Assembly (NCBI GenBank): GCA_035943935.1 | Contig: DASZBR010000019.1 | Location: forward strand, 1 to 64,000 | Reading direction: 5' to 3' | Length of the DNA stretch: 64,000 nucleotides | Origin: DASZBR01 sp035943935 | Lineage (GTDB): Bacteria > Pseudomonadota > Gammaproteobacteria > DASZBR01 | Shown: positions 16,586-25,985 of the stretch, in pieces | How positions within the stretch are numbered: position 1 is the stretch's first letter | Layout: each line of letters begins with the position of its first letter | Made by a program: the position numbers and the translations under genes | Notes under the pieces: model-generated | Seen by the model: the letters and a program-made list of their open reading frames with translations, nothing else | Database searches by the model: none | What the model was told of the DNA's origin: nothing

Positions 16586-18970
16586 ATGCAACAACTAAAA
16601 CAGGGCTATGAAGTCCATAAATTTGGCGGTTCCAGTCTTGCTTCAGCAGAACGCTTCCGCGCATTAGAATCCCTGTTACCCACTAAAAATGAAATTATTG
16701 TGGTCTCAGCCGTACAAGGCACAACGAATGCACTGCAAAATATTATTGATGCTGCCAAAAACGGCGATGCTTATTTAGATTTATTAGCCCACGTAGAAAA
16801 AACACACCAAGAAATTAGCCAACAATTATCACTCAACAAAAATTATGCTGATATAACAGAAATAAAAGATCTGTTGCATTCTGTTCAGCTAACCGGTTCG
16901 TGCTCAAAAGAAATACAAGATTTTATATTGGGACAAGGCGAAATATGGTCAGCACATATACTCACGGATTTTCTGGCTAAAAATAATCAGGTGATTTACT
17001 TAGATGCATCGACCGTATTATTTACCAGTGAAAAAAATGGCCTGATCAATATTGATTGGCCAAAAAGCCAAATTGCACTGGATGCTTTTTTAAAAGATAA
17101 AAAATTTGATCAAATTATTATTACGGGTTTTATTGCATCAACCTTAGAGGGACGTCGAACAACCTTAGGTCGTAATGGCAGTGATTTCTCTGCGGCTATT
17201 TTTGCAAAACTATTTAACGCAAAGCATTTGACTATATGGACCGATGTAGATGGAATCTACTCCGCTGATCCAAACAGAGTCCACGCTGCGTTTGTCATAG
17301 ATTCGCTTTCTTATAAAGAAGCACTTGAATTGGCTTATTTTGGTGCAAAAGTGCTGCATCCTATGACTATTGCGCCGGCATTAGAAGGTAAAATTCCCAT
17401 TACTATTAAAAACAGCCTTAATCCAACGGCTAGGGGAACGTATATTTCTGATACGCCTAAAAAATCTCAACATCTTATTAAGGGCCTGACGTGTATTGAT
17501 GCTATTTCGTTGATCAATATTGAAGGCACTGGCATGACGGGTGTGTCGGGTATTGCAGCACGCGTATTTCAAATATTACATCACAATGGCATTTCAGTGA
17601 TTTTAATTTCGCAAGCCAGCTCTGAGCATTCTATTTGTTTTGCAGTGACTAATACGGACACGGAAGCGGCGGTAAGTGCCCTAAAAGAAAACTTACAATT
17701 TGAAATAGAACGGAAGACTATTGAAGGCATTTATGTCGATAATCAATGCGCTATTCTTTCTGCCGTGGGCGATAACATGGTCGGTGCCATTGGCATTTCG
17801 GGAAAATTATGTGAATCCCTCGCAAAAGCCAATATCAATATCCGCGCGATTTCACAAGGATCGTCAGAACGTAATATTTCTGTCGTGGTTAAACATCCAG
17901 ATATTAATCGAGCTTTGCAATCAGTTCATGCCGGTTTTTATCTTTCTAGAAAAACAATCTCGATTGGACTAATTGGTCCGGGCTCTATTGGCAGTACCCT
18001 ATTACAACAAATTCACGCAGAACTTGAGCATCTCAAATTAACCTATCACGTCAATTTATATATTCGCGGCATTATGAACAGTAAAAAAATGTTGTTGAGT
18101 GAGAATGCCATTGACTTAAGCACATGGGAATCTCAGCTAAATAATAAGGGAAAAGATGCAGAGTTGAATCAATTCATGACTCATATTTCAACCCATGATT
18201 TACCGCATGCCGTTATTATAGACTGCACAGCGAATCCCACCATTGCGCAGCATTACATCGATTTTATGGATCGCGGTATTCATGTCATTACGCCGAATAA
18301 ACATGCGAATGCCGGTGATCTTAACTATTATAAAAAATTAAAATTATTAACACAGAAAAAAGAAATACATTATTTATATGAAGCAACGGTCTGTGCAGGA
18401 TTGCCCGTCATTAATACGCTACAAGATTTGCTTAAAACGGGCGACCATGTCAATAAAATAGAAGGCGTTGTGTCAGGTACGCTTAGCTATCTTTTCAGTG
18501 AATTAGCAAAAGACAAAAAGTTTTCAGACATTATTAAAGAAGCGAAAAAATTGGGTTATACCGAACCGGATCCGCGCGAAGATTTATCCGGAATGGATGT
18601 TGCGCGAAAACTGGTGTGTTTAGCACGTGAAATGGGTCATGCGGTTTCGATCAGCGATGTTAATCTTCATAGTTTAGTCGATATTACGGATGATGAAATA
18701 CATGAGATGGTTTCTCAAGCAAAGATTAAAAATCAAACGTTAGCGTATGTCGGTGAAATTAGCGCTGACGGAAAAATTACGGTTAATATTAAATCTTTAC
18801 CACAACATCATCCTTTATCAAGATTAGCCGGCACAGATAATATGTTGATTTTTCACACGCATCGATATCATACCTACCCTTTAGTTATACAAGGCCCCGG
18901 TGCCGGTGCTGAAGTCACTGCCGCAGGAATTTTTGCGGATCTGTTGCGTTTAGTATCTTATTTATCTTAA
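16586..18970 (+). CDS. thrA: Bifunctional aspartokinase/homoserine dehydrogenase I
   Basis: It catalyses the first and third steps of the threonine branch: phosphorylation of aspartate and reduction of aspartate semialdehyde. The kinase half opens with VHKFGGSSLASAERF and has TTLGRNGSDFSAAIFA and WTDVDGIYSADPNRV. Two ACT-type segments follow (GTGMTGVSGIAARVFQ, VGDNMVGAIGISGKL). The dehydrogenase half starts near residue 455 with the NAD(P) motif IGLIGPGSIGSTLL and contains VSGTLSYLFSEL and GYTEPDPREDLSGMDVARKL. I chose the ATG at 16586 (794 residues), where homology begins and AGGGAT precedes; an in-frame extension to 16493 has no family match. Length is close to the 820 of E. coli ThrA. It heads thrA-thrB-thrC. 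Confidence 0.95.
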   Translation: MQQLKQGYEVHKFGGSSLASAERFRALESLLPTKNEIIVVSAVQGTTNALQNIIDAAKNGDAYLDLLAHVEKTHQEISQQLSLNKNYADITEIKDLLHSVQLTGSCSKEIQDFILGQGEIWSAHILTDFLAKNNQVIYLDASTVLFTSEKNGLINIDWPKSQIALDAFLKDKKFDQIIITGFIASTLEGRRTTLGRNGSDFSAAIFAKLFNAKHLTIWTDVDGIYSADPNRVHAAFVIDSLSYKEALELAYFGAKVLHPMTIAPALEGKIPITIKNSLNPTARGTYISDTPKKSQHLIKGLTCIDAISLINIEGTGMTGVSGIAARVFQILHHNGISVILISQASSEHSICFAVTNTDTEAAVSALKENLQFEIERKTIEGIYVDNQCAILSAVGDNMVGAIGISGKLCESLAKANINIRAISQGSSERNISVVVKHPDINRALQSVHAGFYLSRKTISIGLIGPGSIGSTLLQQIHAELEHLKLTYHVNLYIRGIMNSKKMLLSENAIDLSTWESQLNNKGKDAELNQFMTHISTHDLPHAVIIDCTANPTIAQHYIDFMDRGIHVITPNKHANAGDLNYYKKLKLLTQKKEIHYLYEATVCAGLPVINTLQDLLKTGDHVNKIEGVVSGTLSYLFSELAKDKKFSDIIKEAKKLGYTEPDPREDLSGMDVARKLVCLAREMGHAVSISDVNLHSLVDITDDEIHEMVSQAKIKNQTLAYVGEISADGKITVNIKSLPQHHPLSRLAGTDNMLIFHTHRYHTYPLVIQGPGAGAEVTAAGIFADLLRLVSYLS

Positions 18971-19004
18971 AGAAATAGGCTTAAAGAAATATGAAGGAAT
19001 GTTG

Positions 19005-19949
19005 ATGAATACAATTAATGCGGATATTAAATCAGCCAGTGCATTTGCGCCAGCGACGTGCGCAAATGTCGCGGTTGGATTTGATATCTTAGGCTTTGCG
19101 TTAGAAAACATTGGCGATACTGTCACACTCACTCGACGCGATGATGATAAAATTATAATAGACTCTATAGAAACTCAAGAAACTTTACCGTTAGAAACGC
19201 ATAAAAACACCGCCTCTTTTGTTATTCAAAAAATTTGTGAGGATTTAAAGATTAAGTCAGGCTTTGGATTAAAAATTAAAAAAAATATTCCCTTAAGCTC
19301 GGGCATGGGCGGATCAGCCGCCTCTGCAGTAGCCGCATTAGTGGCTTTCAATAAATTTTTAACGACTCCCCTCTCCACTCACCAACTATTACACTACGCA
19401 TTATTGGGAGAGGCCTTAGTCAGTGGTCAACCTCATGCGGATAATATAGCCCCGTGTATTTTTGGTGGCTTGACGTTAATTACATCACGTGATCCCATAG
19501 AAATTATTCAATTACCTATTCCTGATATTTATTGCGTGTTAGTGCATCCACATTTACATGTGTCGACAAAACAAGCGCGAAAAATACTCACACCGACTAT
19601 TTTACTCAACGATCATGTGATGCAATCAGCCAATCTGGCTGGATTTATTTCGGCTTTATATGAAAATAATTTAACTTTATTACAAAAGTCTTTAAGTGAT
19701 ATTTTAATTGAACCACAACGCGCACAATTTGTTCCCGGCTTTTATAAAATAAAAGAAGCGGCTTTAAAAGCGGGCGCATTGGGCATGTCTTTTTCAGGTT
19801 CCGGTCCGAGTTTATTTGCATTTGCGAAAAATAAAGTCGATGCTGAAAAGATTGGCAAAGCGATGCAAGATCAATTAAAGCAAACACACATTCTGTCTGA
19901 TTATTGGATATCACGGATTAGCAAGGAGGCTGCACATGCGTTACCTTAG
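19005..19949 (+). CDS. thrB: Homoserine kinase
   Basis: A GHMP-superfamily kinase that phosphorylates L-homoserine. Seen: SAFAPATCANVAVGFDILGF at the N-terminus and the ATP-binding loop PLSSGMGGSAASAVAALV (around 99-116), plus the C-terminal motif GMSFSGSGPSLFAF. The ATG at 19005 is preferred because GAAGGA lies six bases before it; an earlier in-frame ATG at 18999 touches that site. The product is 314 residues, near the family norm. It follows thrA by 34 bases and overlaps thrC by 14. Confidence 0.95.
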   Translation: MNTINADIKSASAFAPATCANVAVGFDILGFALENIGDTVTLTRRDDDKIIIDSIETQETLPLETHKNTASFVIQKICEDLKIKSGFGLKIKKNIPLSSGMGGSAASAVAALVAFNKFLTTPLSTHQLLHYALLGEALVSGQPHADNIAPCIFGGLTLITSRDPIEIIQLPIPDIYCVLVHPHLHVSTKQARKILTPTILLNDHVMQSANLAGFISALYENNLTLLQKSLSDILIEPQRAQFVPGFYKIKEAALKAGALGMSFSGSGPSLFAFAKNKVDAEKIGKAMQDQLKQTHILSDYWISRISKEAAHALP

Positions 19950-21192
19950 TACTCGAAACAAAATCACGCTTAAAACATTGTCTGAAGCCATTCAACTGGG
20001 TTTAGCCAGCGACGGCGGATTATTTGTTCCAGAATCGTTACATAAAATTACTCCCCAATATTTTCCTGCTGATTTATCTTATGTTGAGTTCTCCGAAAAA
20101 TTACTCCGTAATTTTTTCTCTGGGGATATACTCGAAACAAAATTAGGCGCTTTATGTAAAGAAGCGTTTAATTTTCCTGTACCGTTACGCCAATTAAATC
20201 CCAATACCTTTATGCTAGAACTTTTTCACGGACCCACTTCTTCTTTCAAAGATTTTGGCGCGCGGTTTTTAGCAGGATGCCTCACTGAATTATCCAAAAA
20301 ACAAAAAACAACTATCATCGTTGCGACTTCTGGTGATACTGGCTCAGCCGTTGCCAGTGCATTCTATAAAAAAAATAATATTAATGTCGTTATTTTATAT
20401 CCGGATAAACTGATTACCGAACGACAAGAACATCAAATTACCTGCTGGGATACCAATGTTCTGGCACTCGCCGTCAAAGGAACGTTTGATGATTGCCAGA
20501 AATTAGTCAAAACGGCTTTTCATCATTACAGCACGGCGAATAGCATTAATATAGGACGATTGTTACCGCAAATTATTTATTATGCGTATAGCAGCATACA
20601 ATTTTTTCATCGCCATAAAGTGGCTCCGGGTTTTATTGTCCCAACCGGAAATTTGGGTAATGCTACTGCTGGGTATTATGCAAAAGCGATGGGATTTCCC
20701 ATTCGTGAAATCGTGTTATCCACCAACATCAACAGGTCTATTCAGGATTATATAAACTTAGGCGAATTTCATCCGCGGCCCAGTCTTTCTACGTTAGCGA
20801 ATGCGATGGACGTGGGAAATCCCAGCAATTTTGAACGGCTCACCCATTTATTTAATACGCATGCGGATTTCAAAAAAAATGTGATCGCCATAAGCGCAAC
20901 CGATGCGGATATTAAGAAAACCATCAAAGATATGTATGAGAAATATAAAGTAATAGTATGTCCGCATACAGCAACAGCGTGTTTTGCGCGAGAAGAATTA
21001 TCTGATAAACCGTGGATTGTGGTCGCGACAGCAGATCCGTCTAAATTCGATGCGGTTATAGAACCTATTCTTAATATAAAAATCCCCACCGCTCCTGCTC
21101 TACAAGAATTATTGAATAAGTCTTCGCATATTATGGAAGTCGACAATAACCCGGTGATGATACAGAAAATCATCGATAAATATTTGGAATAA
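19936..21192 (+). CDS. thrC: Threonine synthase
   Basis: A PLP-dependent fold-type II enzyme that makes threonine from O-phosphohomoserine. The N-terminus MRYLSTRNKITLKTLSEAIQ is typical, the PLP lysine lies in HGPTSSFKDFGARFLAG (near 105), followed by VATSGDTGSAVASAF and PTGNLGNATAGYYAKAMG, which bind the cofactor phosphate. At 418 residues it is about the size of the E. coli enzyme (428). The start lies inside the end of thrB with AAGGAGG ahead, a coupled arrangement. Confidence 0.95.
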   Translation: MRYLSTRNKITLKTLSEAIQLGLASDGGLFVPESLHKITPQYFPADLSYVEFSEKLLRNFFSGDILETKLGALCKEAFNFPVPLRQLNPNTFMLELFHGPTSSFKDFGARFLAGCLTELSKKQKTTIIVATSGDTGSAVASAFYKKNNINVVILYPDKLITERQEHQITCWDTNVLALAVKGTFDDCQKLVKTAFHHYSTANSINIGRLLPQIIYYAYSSIQFFHRHKVAPGFIVPTGNLGNATAGYYAKAMGFPIREIVLSTNINRSIQDYINLGEFHPRPSLSTLANAMDVGNPSNFERLTHLFNTHADFKKNVIAISATDADIKKTIKDMYEKYKVIVCPHTATACFAREELSDKPWIVVATADPSKFDAVIEPILNIKIPTAPALQELLNKSSHIMEVDNNPVMIQKIIDKYLE

Positions 21193-21200
21193 TCATTTCA

Positions 21201-21872
21201 ATGAATTTAATCTTTGATTTTGACGGAACCCTCGTCGACAGTTTTTCAAAAGTCATCGAGAAATTTAATGTTGTGGCAGATGAATTTAACTTTCGAAAAA
21301 TACCGCCGCATGAAGTAGAGACCATTAAAAATTTAAACTCGAGAGAACTCATTAAATATATGGGAATTCCTTTTTATAAAATTCCTCGAGTATTGCGCCA
21401 CGCCAGAAAAGCCATGAATGCCGAAATGTCGACTCTCATACCCTTTTTAAATTTGCCCGAGATATTACAGCAACTGCATGACAAAAAATATTTTTTAAGC
21501 ATATTGACGTCTAATTCAGCTGAGAATGTAATCCTCTGGCTTAAGCTAAATAACATCCACCATCTGTTTAATTTTATTCATACCGAATCCAGCTATTTTG
21601 GAAAAGCGAGATTAATTAAAAAATTATTAAAAAAGCATAATATAAATAAATCACAGGCTTTTTATATTGGCGATGAAACGCGTGATATTGATGCGGCAAA
21701 AAAGAGCGGTATTTATTCCGTCGCTGTGACCTGGGGATTTAATTCCGAAAAAACATTATTACACCATCAACCGGATTTTGTTGCACGAAAGCCAGAGGAT
21801 TTGCTGGTTATTTGTGGGCAGAGTGATCCTGCGCCAGCAACATATACATCGCCGGCACAACAAATAACGTAA
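21201..21872 (+). CDS. HAD-superfamily phosphatase (phosphoglycolate-phosphatase-like)
   Basis: The 223-residue protein shows HAD motif I LIFDFDGTLVDSFSKV at the N-terminus, an alpha-helical cap (about 15-80), motif II in ILTSNSAENV and motif IV in YIGDETRDIDAAKKSGI. The layout is that of the Gph-like subgroup. The substrate cannot be told. It starts 8 bases after thrC, so it is probably cotranscribed with the threonine genes. The last 65 bases (about 20 residues, ending in SDPAPATYTSPAQQIT) overlap the convergent efflux transporter gene, so that tail may be a recent read-through extension. Confidence 0.8.
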   Translation: MNLIFDFDGTLVDSFSKVIEKFNVVADEFNFRKIPPHEVETIKNLNSRELIKYMGIPFYKIPRVLRHARKAMNAEMSTLIPFLNLPEILQQLHDKKYFLSILTSNSAENVILWLKLNNIHHLFNFIHTESSYFGKARLIKKLLKKHNINKSQAFYIGDETRDIDAAKKSGIYSVAVTWGFNSEKTLLHHQPDFVARKPEDLLVICGQSDPAPATYTSPAQQIT

Positions 21873-24849
21873 ACAACGTCCCAATAGAAATACCCGTAGC
21901 AATCACCAAGCCAATATCATATCGACTTACCGCTCCCGCGCCGGTGGCTAATATTAAGGGGAATACGCCCAATACCATCGAGCCTGTTGTCATTAATATA
22001 GGACGAAGCCGAATACCTGCAGCCATTTCAACAGCTTCGAGTTTAGATTTTCCCTCGCGTTGTAAATCATTCGCAAACTGGACTATTAATATACCGTGTT
22101 TACTGATCAGGCCAATCAAAGTCACTAATCCTACTTCGGTATATATATTCAGGGTCGCGCCACCTATGCCTAAACTGATAAATATCATCGCGCCGCAAAT
22201 CGACATGGGTACGCTAATGAGAACTATCAACGGGTCGCGAAAGCTTTCAAATAATGCGGATAGAGACAAGAAAATAATAATTAACGCAAAAATAAATGTC
22301 GTGACTAATGCACCCCCTTCTTGTTTAAATTGACGAGATTGCCCGGCATAATCAACGCTATACCCTTGTGGTAATACTTGTTTTGCTAATAGATTTAATT
22401 CATCGAGCGCCTGCCCCATCGTCAGACCCGGAAGTGCAACCGCAGAAATCGTTGCAGCATTCAATTGTTGAAAATGATTTAACGATTCTGGTACAACCGT
22501 TGTTTTAAGTTGCGCAATCGTTGACAACGGCACTGACGTTCCATCGGATGCGGTCAACGTATAATTTAATAACTGTTCTTTATTCATGCGATCGGCTCGC
22601 GCCATTTGTGGAATCACTTGGTACGCACGACCCGAATAATTAAAATAATTAATATATCCCTGACTTAGCGCGGCACCTAATGCATTGCTGATATTTTGCA
22701 TGGTTAATCCCATATCCGACGCTTTGTTGCGATCGATAATAAGACTCGTCTGTGCTTTATCAATTTTGAGATCACTGTCGACATACATAAACATGCCACT
22801 TTGCCATGCTTTTGCAATTAATGCTTGGCTAACCTGATTGATTTGATCGTACGGCTGAGTGGATTGAATGACGAATTGTATCGGCAAGCCTCGCGCGCCA
22901 GGCAATGACGGCAATTGAAATACCGCAATATTTCCACCCGCAATTTTATTTAATTGCGCTTGAACCAGAGGCTGTAATTGATTTGACGTACGACTGCGTT
23001 TATCCCACGGTGTTAAACGCATCCCCATCAAACTGGTATTTAATCCCATCAACCCATCAATTTGAAATACACCGCCCGTTTCAGGAAATTGCTTAAACAC
23101 CTGATACATCTGACTTGAATATAATTCTGTTTGATGGAGTGTCGCATTCGGTGCCGTGGTGAGTTGCGACAAAATCACACCCTGATCTTCTTGGGGTGCC
23201 AATTCTGTTTTCGATGTCGAATATAAATAGCCAATACTGATAAAAATAATCACGGCAAAAACCATGATAGTTTTTAAATCCTTCAACGAGCTATTTAATA
23301 TTCTTTCATACCGTGCGCGCAATACTTCAAATTTTTGGTCAATATAGTGGACGAGATTAAATTTATTGCCGGTTTCTATTTTTAAGAATTTAGAACACAT
23401 CATGGGAGATAACGTTAATGCAATAATCGCCGATACACCCACCGCTGCTGCTAGCGTAAACGCAAATTCAGTAAATAACGCACCCGTTAATCCCCCCATA
23501 AAACCAATGGGTAAATACACAGCGATTAATACCACAGAAATAGCAATAATCGGATTGGCAAGTTCGCGGGCGCCTTGAATGGCCGCTTGTAATTTCGGCA
23601 CACCTTCTTCCATATGACGCTGAATATTCTCCACCACAATAATCGCATCATCAACAACAAGTCCTATCGCTAAGACTAATGCTAATAGGGTTAATAAATT
23701 TATGGAATATCCTAATAACAACATAATAAAAAACGTGCCGATTAAAGATAACGGTATCGCTAATACAGGAATAATCACGGACCGCACAGAACCCAAAAAT
23801 AAAAATATGACCAATGTAACAATTACTAACGCTTCTAATAAAGACTTCACGACTTCGTGAATAGAACTGTTCACAAATTCCGTTGTGTCATACACAATTT
23901 TGGCATTCAAGCCTTGCGGTAATTGCTGTTGAATGCTGGGAAATATGGCTTTAATATTCTTTACTACGGTGAGAACATTTGCATCAGGCGTGACTTGAAT
24001 ACCAATATAAACCGATCGTTGACCATCAAAACTGACTGAGCTGTCGTAATTCGTTGCACCCATCGACACATTGGCCACATCACCCAAACGAACAATCGAA
24101 CCGTTCTGAGATTTAATAATCATATTTTTAAATTGATCGACAGATTCTAATCCCGTATCTGCCGTTAAATTAACGGTCACCATATTCCCATCGGTACGAC
24201 CGACAGCAGAAATAATATCGTTTGCACTTAATGCGGTTGCAACATCAGTCGCCGTTAATCCATGCCCCGCTAATTTCGCGGGATCCAACCACGCGCGTAA
24301 CGCAAATTGTTTTCCGCCTAAAATTTCAGCGACTTGCACACCCGGAACCGTTTGTAATTTCGGTTGAACGACTCGATTTAAATAATCCGTAATTTTATTG
24401 TTGGGTAGAATTTTACTGTAAAAACCCATATACATCGCATCAGTGGTCTGACCAATCGAAACGGTGATAACCGGATTTTGAGAACCTTTGGGTAATTGAT
24501 TTAATACCGCGTTTACTTTGGTATTAATATCCGAGAGTGCTTTGCTGGGATCATAATTCAATCGTAAATTTGCAGTGATAGTACTGATATTTTGCGTGCT
24601 CGCTGACGTCATGTAATCAATGCCGTTGGCTTGCGCAATCGAATTTTCCAATGGCGTTGTAATAAATCCTGCAACAACCGCCGGATCAGCACCCGTATAA
24701 GCAGTCGTCACCGTGACCACGGCATTTTCAGTGTAGGGATATTGTCGAATGGGTAATGAAAATAATGCGCGAAAACCTAATACTAAAATTAATAAACTGA
24801 CGACAGTGGCTAAGACCGGTCGATGAACAAAAATATCAGTAAACCGCAT
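21808..24849 (-). CDS. RND efflux transporter, HAE1 family inner-membrane pump
   Basis: The 1013-residue protein starts MRFTDIFVHRPVLATVVSLL and has the RND layout: one helix, a periplasmic domain with YPYTENAVVTVTTAYTGADP, then a six-helix block including LALVLAIGLVVDDAIIVVEN (the two Asp of the proton relay), and a second half with the same order. It uses the proton gradient to expel drugs or other amphiphiles through an outer-membrane channel. It is the last gene of a three-gene operon after an adaptor (9 bases upstream) and a TolC-like protein. Substrates are unknown. Length is normal for HAE1 pumps. Confidence 0.92.
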   Translation of the reverse strand: MRFTDIFVHRPVLATVVSLLILVLGFRALFSLPIRQYPYTENAVVTVTTAYTGADPAVVAGFITTPLENSIAQANGIDYMTSASTQNISTITANLRLNYDPSKALSDINTKVNAVLNQLPKGSQNPVITVSIGQTTDAMYMGFYSKILPNNKITDYLNRVVQPKLQTVPGVQVAEILGGKQFALRAWLDPAKLAGHGLTATDVATALSANDIISAVGRTDGNMVTVNLTADTGLESVDQFKNMIIKSQNGSIVRLGDVANVSMGATNYDSSVSFDGQRSVYIGIQVTPDANVLTVVKNIKAIFPSIQQQLPQGLNAKIVYDTTEFVNSSIHEVVKSLLEALVIVTLVIFLFLGSVRSVIIPVLAIPLSLIGTFFIMLLLGYSINLLTLLALVLAIGLVVDDAIIVVENIQRHMEEGVPKLQAAIQGARELANPIIAISVVLIAVYLPIGFMGGLTGALFTEFAFTLAAAVGVSAIIALTLSPMMCSKFLKIETGNKFNLVHYIDQKFEVLRARYERILNSSLKDLKTIMVFAVIIFISIGYLYSTSKTELAPQEDQGVILSQLTTAPNATLHQTELYSSQMYQVFKQFPETGGVFQIDGLMGLNTSLMGMRLTPWDKRSRTSNQLQPLVQAQLNKIAGGNIAVFQLPSLPGARGLPIQFVIQSTQPYDQINQVSQALIAKAWQSGMFMYVDSDLKIDKAQTSLIIDRNKASDMGLTMQNISNALGAALSQGYINYFNYSGRAYQVIPQMARADRMNKEQLLNYTLTASDGTSVPLSTIAQLKTTVVPESLNHFQQLNAATISAVALPGLTMGQALDELNLLAKQVLPQGYSVDYAGQSRQFKQEGGALVTTFIFALIIIFLSLSALFESFRDPLIVLISVPMSICGAMIFISLGIGGATLNIYTEVGLVTLIGLISKHGILIVQFANDLQREGKSKLEAVEMAAGIRLRPILMTTGSMVLGVFPLILATGAGAVSRYDIGLVIATGISIGTLFTLFVVPAMYMLLAQDHSAHK

Positions 24850-24857
24850 GACTGTCC

Positions 24858-25985
24858 TTAATAATCATTTGCCGTATCCGGTGTCGCACTACTTCCCGGT
24901 TGAACGGAATTATTAATCTCAACGGCACTGCCATTTTTCAGTTTGAGTTGACCTGAGGTCACCACTTCATCACCTTCATGCAATCCCTGCACAATCGCAA
25001 CTTGATCGCCGCGCGTTTGACCTGTGGTCACTAACGTTTCAGTTGCCGTCAATGTTTTGTCTTTTTTATTAATCACATACACAACATCACCGTAGGGATT
25101 ATACGTAATGGATGCTTGTGGCAATGTTAAGAATTTTTGCGGTTCACCCACAGTCACACTGACATTACCTGACATACCCGACACTAATTGATCACCGGGA
25201 TTCGGAAACATGGCTTCGACTTCGACATTACGCGTCGTGGTATCTAAAACCGGATTAATCGTCGTAACGGTGCCCGTGAACACTTTCCCCGGAAACGTAT
25301 CAACCGTGAGTGTAATGGCTTCGCCAGTTTGTAATTTCATTAGATCTTGTTGGGGAACATAAAAATCCGCATACATATTGTCTAATTCTTGAAGCGGCAC
25401 AATCGCGTCACCGGCGTTTAAATATTGGCCCGGATTAATCGTCGAAATACCTAAGCGACCTGCAAACGGCGCAACGATAGTTTTCTTTACCGCAATGGCT
25501 GCTTGTTGCTCCACTTGCGCTTGTAAACTTTTCAGATTGGCATCATCAATATCCAGCGCCGCTTTGCTGATCGCTTTAATTTTATATTGCGCTTCATCGC
25601 GGTCATACGTTGATTGCGCTAATCGTTCGTTCGCTTGTAAAGCATGTAATTGCGCAGTTTCTGCATCCGCATTTAATTGCACTAATACGGTACCCTGCTG
25701 AACATCCTGTCCTGTCTTAAAATAAATCGTCTGAACTAAACCAGGTAATGACGTTGTGACATTGATTCCACGACGTGCACGCAAACTTGCATAATACGTT
25801 AGCGATGATTGCCACGTTGAATAATCCGCTGTCATCGTTGATACCGTGACAACAGGCGCTTTATTGTGCGCCATAAAACGACTGAACATATACGCGCCGA
25901 TAGATTTATAAACAAAAATACCGCCGAACAAAATGCCCGTAAAAATCAGCATTTTTATCATGCGCTTGTTTATTTTTGCCACCAA
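24858..25985 (-). CDS. RND periplasmic adaptor (membrane fusion protein)
   Basis: The 375-residue protein has one N-terminal membrane helix (about 11-28), then a lipoyl half (TVSTMTADYSTWQSSLTYYA), a coiled-coil hairpin (about 105-150, with rich Ala and Gln), the second lipoyl half TIVAPFAGRLGISTINPGQY and a beta-barrel domain with ITLTVDTFPGKVFTGTVTTI. It bridges the pump to the outer-membrane channel. The gene overlaps the upstream TolC-like gene by 16 bases and precedes the pump by 8. Confidence 0.92.
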   Translation of the reverse strand: MVAKINKRMIKMLIFTGILFGGIFVYKSIGAYMFSRFMAHNKAPVVTVSTMTADYSTWQSSLTYYASLRARRGINVTTSLPGLVQTIYFKTGQDVQQGTVLVQLNADAETAQLHALQANERLAQSTYDRDEAQYKIKAISKAALDIDDANLKSLQAQVEQQAAIAVKKTIVAPFAGRLGISTINPGQYLNAGDAIVPLQELDNMYADFYVPQQDLMKLQTGEAITLTVDTFPGKVFTGTVTTINPVLDTTTRNVEVEAMFPNPGDQLVSGMSGNVSVTVGEPQKFLTLPQASITYNPYGDVVYVINKKDKTLTATETLVTTGQTRGDQVAIVQGLHEGDEVVTSGQLKLKNGSAVEINNSVQPGSSATPDTANDY

